The position numbers and the translations under genes were made by a program. From JAHDCE01 sp051275765 (GTDB lineage Bacteria > Bacteroidota > Bacteroidia > Chitinophagales > Saprospiraceae), in contig JBNMOV010000299.1 in the NCBI GenBank assembly GCA_051275765.1, positions 1 through 6,197 on the forward strand: 6,197 nt of DNA, in the 5' to 3' direction. Positions 1 to 6,158 of this stretch are shown here, one piece after another (the stretch's first letter is position 1; each line of letters begins with the position of its first letter). The notes under the pieces were generated by a model, which made no database searches, was not told where the DNA came from, and saw only the letters and a program-made list of their open reading frames with translations.

Positions 1-21
1 AACTCAATCAACCAATCAAGC

Positions 22-882
22 TCATTCAAACGGAGCATCAATCGGCAATACCTCCAACTTCCGTTCATTCATAATGAATCGATCACTATTCGCTAAAACA
101 TGCGTCTTCATATTGAAGATAGTCATTGGCGTACCTTTTTCCAGTATCGCAGAATTATTATGCGTTAATTCACTAGCATCGAAAAGGATAACCATTCCAG
201 AGCCGATGACTTTGAATTCATTTCCATTTTTCAAAACTAAGCCAGTATCCTCAGCCAATCCAATTCCCATCAAATGAGGGAATCGAGCCACAGCTTCCGC
301 CAATCTTCCAAAACGTCCTCTCTGAATGAAGTGAGAATCTATGATCAATTCTGGGATAAGGTTCAAACCCTTCATCATTCGTACAGAACCTTTCTGTAAG
401 GCTTCCGTTCCTCTACCACCACAAATCATTTCTGTAGACATCATCATCGCTCCAGCACTTGTTCCTGCCACTACGAATCCTTCTTCATTCATCAAACGAT
501 TCATGATGATATTATGAATCGGGCTTCCACCAATGATATCAGCAATACGAGATTGATCTCCACCAGAAAACATCAAAATATTTGAATCTTCTATCAATTG
601 GATATTTTGAGCTTCAAAAGCTTCACTTCTTTTCCTAATGTCCAAAACCACTACGTTTTCACAGTTCAATTTCTTGAATGCATATAGATAATTTTCGCCC
701 ACCTCTTCAGGAATACTTGATGCTGTAGGAATAACTACGATATTCGCTTTTTTACCACCACCTTCTTTCACTACGTGGCTCAAAATTCCTTCCTTAACAA
801 AATTCAAGCTATGGCGTTCATCCATACCTAATCCTTTATCCTCATTTCCTCCTATTGGAATTAATGTACCTTTCAATCTCAT
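22..882 (-). CDS. cphB: Cyanophycinase (peptidase family S51), intracellular
   Basis: The product hydrolyses the reserve polymer cyanophycin to beta-Asp-Arg dipeptides. Numbering from the chosen start (286 aa), the protein opens with MRLKGTLIPIGGNED, the usual beginning of the family. It has a GGD-Q segment (residues 107-110), the nucleophile elbow GTSAGA (140-145, Ser142), DSHF with His184 and GLAEDTG with Glu211. The Ser/His/Glu spacing matches the triad I recall for Synechocystis CphB (Ser132, His174, Glu201). The QRGRFGRL segment after the His supplies arginines typical of the substrate pocket. No signal peptide is seen, so it should act on the cell's own granules rather than on external polymer. 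The frame stays open to a TTG at 921, but that adds 13 residues unlike the family, so the ATG at 882 is preferred. It is divergent from cphA. Its terminator lies beyond the left edge. Confidence 0.95.
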   Translation of the reverse strand: MRLKGTLIPIGGNEDKGLGMDERHSLNFVKEGILSHVVKEGGGKKANIVVIPTASSIPEEVGENYLYAFKKLNCENVVVLDIRKRSEAFEAQNIQLIEDSNILMFSGGDQSRIADIIGGSPIHNIIMNRLMNEEGFVVAGTSAGAMMMSTEMICGGRGTEALQKGSVRMMKGLNLIPELIIDSHFIQRGRFGRLAEAVARFPHLMGIGLAEDTGLVLKNGNEFKVIGSGMVILFDASELTHNNSAILEKGTPMTIFNMKTHVLANSDRFIMNERKLEVLPIDAPFE

Positions 883-1012
883 GTATTTATTAATGTTATG
901 GTCATTGTGAAGGTAAAGCAAGAGAATATATTCGCTCCATTTATTTACCTTACTATAATCAAAATGGAGGGCTGAATTCCATTACAATTAAAAAAAATGC
1001 TGATTATTTTCA

Positions 1013-1020
1013 CAAAGGTA
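1013..1020 (-). promoter_or_regulatory. Candidate -7 box for cphB
   Basis: On the minus strand this reads TACCTTTG, an exact match to the Bacteroidota -7 consensus TAnnTTTG. No good TTTG lies 19-21 bases upstream, so the -33 half is weak or absent. A start just downstream would give cphB a leader of roughly 120 bases. The call rests on the motif alone. Confidence 0.45.
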
Positions 1021-1096
1021 AAGTTTATTTGATCAGATTATGAACTCAATTACTATATTTAAACTTAGGAATTATTTAAAGTTGGTTTTTTATCAT

Positions 1097-1124
1097 AATA
1101 TGAAATGAGTTTTTTGCTCATATT
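1097..1124. promoter_or_regulatory. Operator-like palindrome in the cphB-cphA spacer
   Basis: Perfect 7-bp arms AATATGA (1097-1103) and TCATATT (1118-1124) are separated by 14 bases. A second overlapping pair, ATGAG (1105-1109) and CTCAT (1117-1121), lies inside with a slightly different centre. The palindrome spans the proposed -33 TTTG of the cphA promoter (1113-1116), which is where a repressor would bind. No regulator can be named from the sequence. In such AT-rich DNA, short palindromes also arise by chance. Confidence 0.35.
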
Positions 1125-1143
1125 TATAAGCTTATCAATTTTG
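1113..1143 (+). promoter_or_regulatory. Candidate promoter of cphA
   Basis: TTTG at 1113-1116 and CAATTTTG at 1136-1143 are separated by 19 bases. This fits the Bacteroidota arrangement TTTG-N19-21-TAnnTTTG, with one mismatch in the -7 box (C for T at its first base). Transcription would begin near 1150, giving a leader of about 35 bases before the ATG at 1185. A weaker alternative is TTTG at 1028 with TATATTTA at 1054. Confidence 0.5.
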
Positions 1144-1184
1144 AACAACTTCTTACCTTACGTTTTAAATCAAAATGAGACAGA

Positions 1185-3836
1185 ATGAGAATACGAGAAA
1201 TTAGAGCAATGAACGGCCCCAACTATTGGTCTATCCGCCGACATCAACTCATCGTGATGACCTTAGACCTAGAGGAATTGGAAGAGTATCCTACCAATAA
1301 AATAGATGGCTTTTTTGAAAGAATGAAAGTCCTACTTCCAGGAATGTATGAACATCGTTGCTCTGTAGGAACGCCAGGTGGTTTTTACGAAAGGGTACAA
1401 GAAGGTACTTGGATGGGACACGTGATCGAACATATCGCTTTAGAAATTCAGACTCTTGCTGGAATGGATGTAGGTTTTGGTAGAACCAGAGGCTATGGCG
1501 AAGAAGGCGTATATCATGTCGTGTTTAATTACATGGAAGCGAAAGTAGGAAAATACGCTGCTAAAGCATCTGTCAGAATTGCACAGGCATTAGTAGATGG
1601 AGGAGAGAAATATAACTTGGAAGAGGATATTCAGGAGATGAGGGAACTTCGTGAAGAGCAACGCCTAGGACCAAGTACAGGATCTATCGTAGAAGAAGCA
1701 GCAAGTAGAAAAATTCCTTGGCTTCGTTTAAATAAATATTCTCTTTGCCAACTAGGTTATGGTGCGAATCAAAAACGTATCCAAGCTACTGTAACAAGCG
1801 AATCCAGTTCTATAGGTGTAGAATTGGCTTGTGATAAAGAAGATACTAAATATCTTTTGGAAAAAGCAGAATGTGCAGTCGCTAAAGGAGATATCGTAAG
1901 AACAGAAAGAGGACTGAGAGATGCGATAGATGATATCGGCTATCCTTTAGTGATTAAGCCTATTAATGGAAATCATGGTAGAGGAATTACCATTAATATC
2001 AATAATTGGGAAGATGCAGTAGCTGGATTGGAAACTGCCAGAAAAATATCTCGTTCAGTAATCGTTGAAAAATTCATTACAGGAGATGATTACAGATTAT
2101 TAGTTATTGATAATAAATTAGTAGCTGCAGCATTGCGTACACCTGCACACGTAGTAGGAGATGGCAAATCAACGATTCAAGCATTGGTAGATGTTATCAA
2201 CTCTGATCCAAGAAGAGGATATGGACACGAGAAAGTCTTGACGATGATCAAGATAGACGCTATGTCAGAAGGATTGCTCAAAGCAGGAGGGCATACATTA
2301 GAAACGGTATTGCCAGAAGGTGTAGTTTTTAATTTAAAAGATACAGCCAATTTAAGTACTGGAGGTACAGCGACAGATGTGACAGACATCGTTCATCCTG
2401 ATAATATTTTCATGGCAGAACGAGTATCTAGAGTAATAGGTTTGGATATTTGTGGAATAGATGTGATGACTTCTGATATCAGTAAGCCACTAGTCAAAAC
2501 TGGTGGAGCTATCTTAGAAGTGAATGCTGGTCCAGGATTCAGAATGCACTTAGCACCTACCAAAGGACTTCCAAGAAACGTAGCAGCTCATGTAATAGAT
2601 ATGCTATTCCCTCCTGGAACGGATTCTAGAATTCCAATCGTAGCCGTCACTGGTACGAATGGAAAAACTACAACGACTCGTTTGATCGCTCACATGTTCA
2701 AAATGAGGGGTTTCAGAGTAGGATTCACCACATCAGATGGTGTATATATCCAAAACCAACTTTTGATGAAAGGCGATTGTACGGGCCCAGCCAGTGCAGA
2801 ATTTGTGCTTAGAGATCCTACTGTCGATTTTGCTGTTTTGGAAACGGCTAGAGGTGGTTTGATTAGAGCTGGTTTAGGATTCCATCATTGTGATATAGGC
2901 ATTGTAACCAATGTAGCTGCTGATCATTTAGGCTTAAAAGGTATTCATACTTTGGATCAATTAGCTAGATTGAAAGGAGTGATTCCAGAAGTAGTTTTAC
3001 CATCAGGAACAGCTATATTGAATGCTGATGATGATTTAGTTTATGCGATGAGAGAAAATGTAAAAGGTGCTGTTGCCTTATTCTCTATGGACGAAAATAA
3101 TCCACGTATCCAACGCCATATGAGAAATGGCGGATTATCTGCTATTTATGAAGATGGTTATGTGACGATCTGCAAGGGTAGCTGGAAAATGCGTGTAGAA
3201 AAAGTGGTTAATATTCCATTGACCTTTGGAGGGAAAGCTCGTTTCATGATTCAAAATGTATTACCTGCTGTCCTTACTGGATATATCAGAGGATTCAGAT
3301 TGGATGATATCAAAATGGCAATTACAACTTTTATTCCTTCTCCTTCTCAGACACCAGGAAGATTGAATATGTTTAATTTCCAAAACTTCAAAGTACTCGT
3401 AGATTATGCACATAATCCAGCAGGTATGAGAGGATTATCGAAATTTATTGAAAATCTAGAAAATTCTCCTAAGATTGGAATTATAGCAGGAATAGGCGAT
3501 AGAAGAGATGAGGATAATATAGAAATGGGGATGATAGCAGGAGAGATGTTTGATGAAGTGATCATTCGTCAAGACAAAAATCTGCGTGGTCAAACAGAAG
3601 AACGCCTGATTTCTTTATTAGAAAAAGGTATCAGGAAATATGATCCTAATAAGGTCATTCATATTATTCCTTTAGAATCAGAAGCGATTTCTTTTGCTAT
3701 TAAAAATGCCAAGAAAGACTCATTAATAGCGATGTGTAGTGATGTAGTTCCAGATGCATTGGAATTGGTCATGAAATTCAAAGAGGATGAAGCGAATGAA
3801 TTGTATGGAGATAAGAAAGAGGATGTAGCGAGTTAA
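1185..3836 (+). CDS. cphA: Cyanophycin synthetase
   Basis: The product polymerises aspartate and arginine, using ATP, into multi-L-arginyl-poly-L-aspartate, a cytoplasmic nitrogen and carbon store. At 883 aa it has the usual family length and all three domains. The N domain (about 1-160) begins RAMNGPNYWSIRRHQLIV and has an H79-x-x-E82-H83 motif. The ATP-grasp domain (about 165-475) contains SSSIGVELACDK (207-218), KPINGNHGRG (258-267), EKFITGDDYRLLV (295-307) and EVNAGPGFRMHL (445-456). The Mur-ligase-like domain (about 483-883) has the P-loop TGTNGKTTTTR (489-499), LETARGGLIRAGLG (552-565), DYAHNPAGM (740-748) and GDRRDED (771-777). No motif is damaged. The ATG at 1185 gives the family N-terminus; an ATG at 1175 is out of frame and soon stops. 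No Shine-Dalgarno sequence is evident, as is common in Bacteroidota. It is divergent from cphB and ends at a strong terminator. Confidence 0.97.
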   Translation: MRIREIRAMNGPNYWSIRRHQLIVMTLDLEELEEYPTNKIDGFFERMKVLLPGMYEHRCSVGTPGGFYERVQEGTWMGHVIEHIALEIQTLAGMDVGFGRTRGYGEEGVYHVVFNYMEAKVGKYAAKASVRIAQALVDGGEKYNLEEDIQEMRELREEQRLGPSTGSIVEEAASRKIPWLRLNKYSLCQLGYGANQKRIQATVTSESSSIGVELACDKEDTKYLLEKAECAVAKGDIVRTERGLRDAIDDIGYPLVIKPINGNHGRGITININNWEDAVAGLETARKISRSVIVEKFITGDDYRLLVIDNKLVAAALRTPAHVVGDGKSTIQALVDVINSDPRRGYGHEKVLTMIKIDAMSEGLLKAGGHTLETVLPEGVVFNLKDTANLSTGGTATDVTDIVHPDNIFMAERVSRVIGLDICGIDVMTSDISKPLVKTGGAILEVNAGPGFRMHLAPTKGLPRNVAAHVIDMLFPPGTDSRIPIVAVTGTNGKTTTTRLIAHMFKMRGFRVGFTTSDGVYIQNQLLMKGDCTGPASAEFVLRDPTVDFAVLETARGGLIRAGLGFHHCDIGIVTNVAADHLGLKGIHTLDQLARLKGVIPEVVLPSGTAILNADDDLVYAMRENVKGAVALFSMDENNPRIQRHMRNGGLSAIYEDGYVTICKGSWKMRVEKVVNIPLTFGGKARFMIQNVLPAVLTGYIRGFRLDDIKMAITTFIPSPSQTPGRLNMFNFQNFKVLVDYAHNPAGMRGLSKFIENLENSPKIGIIAGIGDRRDEDNIEMGMIAGEMFDEVIIRQDKNLRGQTEERLISLLEKGIRKYDPNKVIHIIPLESEAISFAIKNAKKDSLIAMCSDVVPDALELVMKFKEDEANELYGDKKEDVAS

Positions 3837-3857
3837 AAAGCTACTTTCCCTAATAAT

Positions 3858-3899
3858 AAAAGTCCAAGTAAGGTGTTCCTTGCTTGGACTTTTTTGTTT
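3858..3899 (+). terminator. Intrinsic terminator of cphA
   Basis: A 16-bp stem runs from AAAAGTCCAAGTAAGG (3858-3873) to its partner (3878-3893). It has one T-G wobble and a TGTT loop. The stem ends in a run of six T (3890-3895), followed by G and three more T. It starts 21 bases after the cphA stop codon. On the minus strand the stem is followed by TTATTATTAG, so it may also halt transcripts arriving from nrnA. Confidence 0.9.
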
Positions 3900-3926
3900 A
3901 ATTTTTATTGTTGAGCATAGGTTTTG

Positions 3927-3988
3927 CTTACGTTCGTGCGTAGGTTAGCCACAGACTAGCTAGTATTTGAGACATAGGCAAATAGTCT
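3927..3988. other. Cluster of small hairpins in the cphA-nrnA spacer
   Basis: CTTACG (3927-3932) can pair with CGTAGG (3939-3944), with one wobble. TATTTG (3964-3969) pairs with CAAATA (3979-3984), and this stem can be extended by AGAC (3953-3956) with GTCT (3985-3988) around a bulge. ACTAGCTAGT (3955-3964) is a 10-bp palindrome. The stretch is noncoding and lies between two convergent genes. It may be 3' structure or the remains of a repeat; no function can be assigned. Confidence 0.3.
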
Positions 3989-3999
3989 ATGCCAAACAA

Positions 4000-4029
4000 A
4001 GGCTTAATCTTTTAATTAAAGCTAAGCCT
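4000..4029 (-). terminator. Probable terminator hairpin of nrnA
   Basis: The arms AGGCTTA (4000-4006) and TAAGCCT (4023-4029) form a perfect 7-bp stem, with an inner CTTT/AAAG stem around TAATT. On the minus strand it begins 22 bases past the nrnA stop codon and is followed by TTGTTTGG, a short and interrupted T tract. It is therefore weaker than the cphA terminator opposite it. Confidence 0.5.
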
Positions 4030-4051
4030 CATGTCTATTTTTAAAAAATGA

Positions 4052-5059
4052 TTATGCTTGTTTTTGAAAATACTGAGGAATCAATTCTTTTAATTTTTCT
4101 AATGTTTCCCCTACAGTTAAATCACTCATACCACCAGAAGCATTTGCATGTCCACCTCCATTAAAATGTTCTTTTGCTAAAACATTTACTGGATTTTCTG
4201 CACCTTTAGAACGGAAAGAAATTTTCATAATTCCATCTCGCTCTGTAAACACAATGGCTGCCTTCATTCCTTTTATAGACAAGATCAAATTAGCCAAACT
4301 ATCTGTATCTCCTTTTTTGTAATTGTACTTAGCCAATTCTTCTTTAGATAAAGAGATAATAGCAACATTGTGATCGTATAAAATCTCCAATTTTTCACTC
4401 ATTGCATAGCCTTGCAAACGCAAACGACTTTCTGTATTTGTATCATTTAACTTTTCATGAATTAAATGATGTTCTACTCCTGCTGCTAAAATTTTAGCTA
4501 AAACCTCATGCGTACGTGGTTTGACTGAGTTGAATTTAAAACTACCTGTATCTGTTAAAATACCTAAGTATAATGGCGTACCAATTTTTTTATCTAATAA
4601 CTCTAAATGTCCAGATTGCTCTATTAAGTCTATAATTAATTGAGCAGTAGATGAAGCAGTTGTTTCAGAAAGAGTTAGCGTAGGAAAATCTTCAGGATTT
4701 AAATGATGATCTATCATGATTTTCTTACAAGTAGCTTCTTCTAATAAAACTTGCATATCTGGTCCTACTCGATGAGTTGCATTGTAATCTAAACAGAAGA
4801 TTAAATCTGCTTTTTTCATTTGTGCAGTTACTTCTTCTGGATTTTCTGCCATCAAAACAATAGAGGAAGTATCTATCCAGGATAAAAAATCAGGTGCTTT
4901 ATCTGGATGACAAACAACAGCTTTTTTACCTAATTTTTCAATAAAATGTAATAAACCTAAAGAAGAACCAATGGAGTCTCCATCTGCAGATTTATGTGCT
5001 GTAATAACGATATGAGAAGCAGCTTGAATTTCTGCTTCAATTTGTTTGTAAATATTCAT
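4052..5059 (-). CDS. nrnA: DHH/DHHA1 phosphoesterase, NrnA-like oligoribonuclease / pAp phosphatase
   Basis: Enzymes of this family use Mn2+ to degrade 2-5-nt RNAs and often to dephosphorylate 3'-phosphoadenosine 5'-phosphate; they act in the cytosol. In the 335-aa product the DHH domain shows AHKSADGDS (21-29; His22, Asp26, Asp28), Asp91 in LDYN, the signature IDHH (116-119) and ILTDTGS with Asp170. The C-terminal DHHA1 domain ends with the substrate-binding loop GGGHANASGG (301-310). All metal ligands are present and the length is normal. The open frame reaches a TTG at 5089, but the ATG at 5059 gives the usual start (MNIYKQIEAEI), and the TTG lies inside a predicted -7 box, so it is probably not transcribed. 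It is convergent with cphA and divergent from the small gene at 5179. Which substrate dominates cannot be read from the sequence. Confidence 0.92.
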   Translation of the reverse strand: MNIYKQIEAEIQAASHIVITAHKSADGDSIGSSLGLLHFIEKLGKKAVVCHPDKAPDFLSWIDTSSIVLMAENPEEVTAQMKKADLIFCLDYNATHRVGPDMQVLLEEATCKKIMIDHHLNPEDFPTLTLSETTASSTAQLIIDLIEQSGHLELLDKKIGTPLYLGILTDTGSFKFNSVKPRTHEVLAKILAAGVEHHLIHEKLNDTNTESRLRLQGYAMSEKLEILYDHNVAIISLSKEELAKYNYKKGDTDSLANLILSIKGMKAAIVFTERDGIMKISFRSKGAENPVNVLAKEHFNGGGHANASGGMSDLTVGETLEKLKELIPQYFQKQA

Positions 5060-5086
5060 GAATTGTATCTTCTTTTTAAAAGCATG

Positions 5087-5094
5087 CAAAGTTA
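5087..5094 (-). promoter_or_regulatory. Candidate -7 box for nrnA
   Basis: The minus strand reads TAACTTTG, an exact TAnnTTTG match. Transcription would start near 5080, about 20 bases before the ATG at 5059. No clear TTTG occurs at the -33 spacing. The position argues against translation from the upstream TTG at 5089. Confidence 0.5.
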
Positions 5095-5136
5095 AGTTTA
5101 TTATTGAGAAGCGTGTATACTCTAAATTATTAGCCT

Positions 5137-5144
5137 TACTTTTG
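5137..5144 (+). promoter_or_regulatory. Candidate -7 box for the 122-aa gene
   Basis: TACTTTTG matches the Bacteroidota -7 consensus TAnnTTTG exactly. It sits 34 bases before the ATG at 5179, giving a leader of about 25-30 bases. The -33 region (near 5112-5115, CGTG) is a poor match. It lies back to back with the nrnA box, 42 bases apart. Confidence 0.5.
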
Positions 5145-5178
5145 AAAAACGAAGTATTTTTTCATCAACTTTTAGTTT

Positions 5179-5547
5179 ATGCCCTACGAAGATGTATTTG
5201 ACCTTTTCTGGAAACAAGTAACAGAAAGTGTAGCAGAAGGCAGCTTTGCGAAGTTAACTATGGCCAAGACTATTGGTAAGCCTAATTTGAGAAATATATT
5301 TGTTAGACCAGTCTATTCTGAAGGTGACTTTAAGGTTTTACTCAAATTGCGTTACAGATCTATAGAGACTGAAGATCAAGAAGACGAACTTACTTTAGAA
5401 GAGGCGTTTGTGGTCGTGAAATCACATCTTAGAAAGTCTTTTTCATCTGTCTTGTTATTTTCTACCACAAAGAATGTGATATTCAAAGTTAATAAAAAGG
5501 GAGCCGGTAGTATTGCTGAGTCTTTGCCTACGTTTAGTGACGTTTAG
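5179..5547 (+). CDS. Conserved-looking 122-aa protein of unknown function
   Basis: I cannot assign a function. The protein is soluble and mixed alpha/beta, without signal peptide or membrane segment. It starts with a helix-like stretch (residues 1-27), followed by LRNIFVRPV (37-45), a strand with LRYRS (57-61), an acidic patch (62-70), an amphipathic helix (71-87), LLFSTT (92-97), VNKKG (104-108) and LPTF. This series of motifs resembles, from memory, the N-terminal region of a family of Bacteroidota class I SAM-dependent methyltransferases of about 390 aa. The methyltransferase domain is absent here: the frame stops at 5545-5547, and nothing downstream looks like a continuation in another frame. 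It could be a stand-alone version of that domain or an old truncation. The coding call rests on the ATG, a good -7 box upstream and a protein-like sequence. It is divergent from nrnA with a 119-bp spacer. Confidence 0.75.
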   Translation: MPYEDVFDLFWKQVTESVAEGSFAKLTMAKTIGKPNLRNIFVRPVYSEGDFKVLLKLRYRSIETEDQEDELTLEEAFVVVKSHLRKSFSSVLLFSTTKNVIFKVNKKGAGSIAESLPTFSDV

Positions 5548-5725
5548 GCTTTTTGTAAAATGATGTAGTAACCTGAAAATGTCTTGAGATTACTCCCACA
5601 CTACTATAATTTATACACTTTGTTGTGTAATTTATTCCCTAACTGATGTTACGCATGATTAAATTAGAAGCTATTTTGATTTAGTATTACTAGTTATTAA
5701 CTGTTAGAGCCTTGTTCATTGTTTC

Positions 5726-5753
5726 TGGTTCTTTTTGGTAGCAAAAAGAACCA
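5726..5753. repeat. Perfect 12-bp hairpin with AT-rich stem
   Basis: TGGTTCTTTTTG (5726-5737) pairs perfectly with CAAAAAGAACCA (5742-5753) around a GTAG loop. Neither strand has a T tract after the stem, so it does not look like a terminator. I recall closely similar hairpins, with the core TTTTTGGTAGCAAAAA, as common intergenic sequences in Bacteroidota genomes, but could not check this. It sits just before the large inverted repeat and may be part of the same unit. Confidence 0.7.
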
Positions 5754-5760
5754 AAAACTA

Positions 5761-5960
5761 CCCGACAGGATGCCGTTCTTAACGCTACGACGATACTTGA
5801 AATCCTAAACAAAATAAACTCGCTCCAGTAGTATTTCTTTTGTTTGATCTCGTCTGTCATCTAGCTATAATACTTTAAATTTATAGCCGTTTATGCTCAT
5901 ACAGTATTTTGTTTTAAACGGATTTCAAGTATCGTCTCCACTAAACTGTATAATGTCGGG
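5761..5960. repeat. Imperfect long inverted-repeat element of about 200 bp
   Basis: Three nested pairs of arms are visible. The outer pair is CCCGACA (5761-5767) and TGTCGGG (5954-5960). The middle pair is a perfect 17-bp repeat, GACGATACTTGAAATCC (5789-5805) against 5920-5936. The inner pair is AAACAAAATA (5807-5816) against TATTTTGTTT (5905-5914), offset by a few bases. The central part (5817-5904) holds a further 7-bp stem, GCTATAA (5864-5870) with TTATAGC (5881-5887). No transposase gene lies within it and no clear target-site duplication flanks it. It could be a miniature non-autonomous mobile element, a dispersed intergenic repeat, or a structured RNA. The pairing is seen directly; dispersal in the genome is inference. 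Confidence 0.7.
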
Positions 5961-6092
5961 AGCGTGAAAAGATTATTTAAAAAATCATAAGCAATTGATA
6001 AATAATGAATTGCCCTAATGTTAAACATAAATAAAACGGGTAATACTTAACTTCTTAGAAATATTGACCTTATGGATTTTAGTTTAAAAAGT

Positions 6093-6119
6093 GCTTAAAA
6101 ACGGTATACTGTATGAGCA
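6093..6119 (-). repeat. Degenerate inverted partial copy of the element's right arm
   Basis: The 14 bases ATACTGTATGAGCA (6106-6119) are the exact reverse complement of 5894-5907 in the inverted-repeat element. Weaker similarity continues upstream (6093-6105, sharing a TTAAAA core). Similarity fades to either side. It suggests a second, eroded copy in the opposite orientation. Confidence 0.45.
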
Positions 6120-6158
6120 AGTATTGTCTATTATAAAGGAAATGTAGCCAAATAAGCA

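Larger units (their letters stand above)
5548..6158. other. Long noncoding stretch with structured repeats
   Basis: No open frame here looks like a gene; the longest noticed has about two dozen codons. It contains a 12-bp perfect hairpin, an inverted-repeat element of about 200 bp and a degenerate partial copy of one arm, listed separately. Outside these (5548-5725 and 5961-6092) the DNA is AT-rich and I see nothing specific. No clear intrinsic terminator follows the 122-aa gene; the best candidate is a 5-bp stem TACAC/GTGTA near 5612-5630 without a T run. Confidence 0.6.

Noticed and set aside
74..277. Plus-strand open frame of 67 codons
   Set aside because: It is antisense to cphB, whose family motifs fill the other strand; it is a shadow frame.
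883..921. N-terminal extension of cphB from a TTG at 921
   Set aside because: The 13 extra residues do not resemble the family, and the ATG at 882 gives its standard start.
2177..2389. Minus-strand open frame of 70 codons
   Set aside because: It lies wholly inside the ATP-grasp domain of cphA on the opposite strand and has no protein-like features of its own.
5060..5089. N-terminal extension of nrnA from a TTG at 5089
   Set aside because: The TTG overlaps the predicted -7 box and the ATG at 5059 gives the normal family start.
5726..5753. Intrinsic terminator for the 122-aa gene
   Set aside because: The hairpin is strong, but it is followed by A residues on the plus strand and has no T tract on the minus strand; it also lies 180 bases past the stop.
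5761..5960. CRISPR array or tRNA gene
   Set aside because: The repeats are two inverted arms, not several direct repeats with spacers, and no cloverleaf with a T-loop sequence is visible.
5893..5967. 24-codon open frame starting inside the inverted repeat, plus 12-codon frames at 5646-5684 and 5770-5808
   Set aside because: They are very short, are fixed by the repeat sequence rather than by protein constraint, and have no supporting start signals.
5548..6158. Frameshifted methyltransferase domain continuing the 122-aa gene
   Set aside because: No frame after 5547 stays open long enough or shows a glycine-rich SAM-binding motif.
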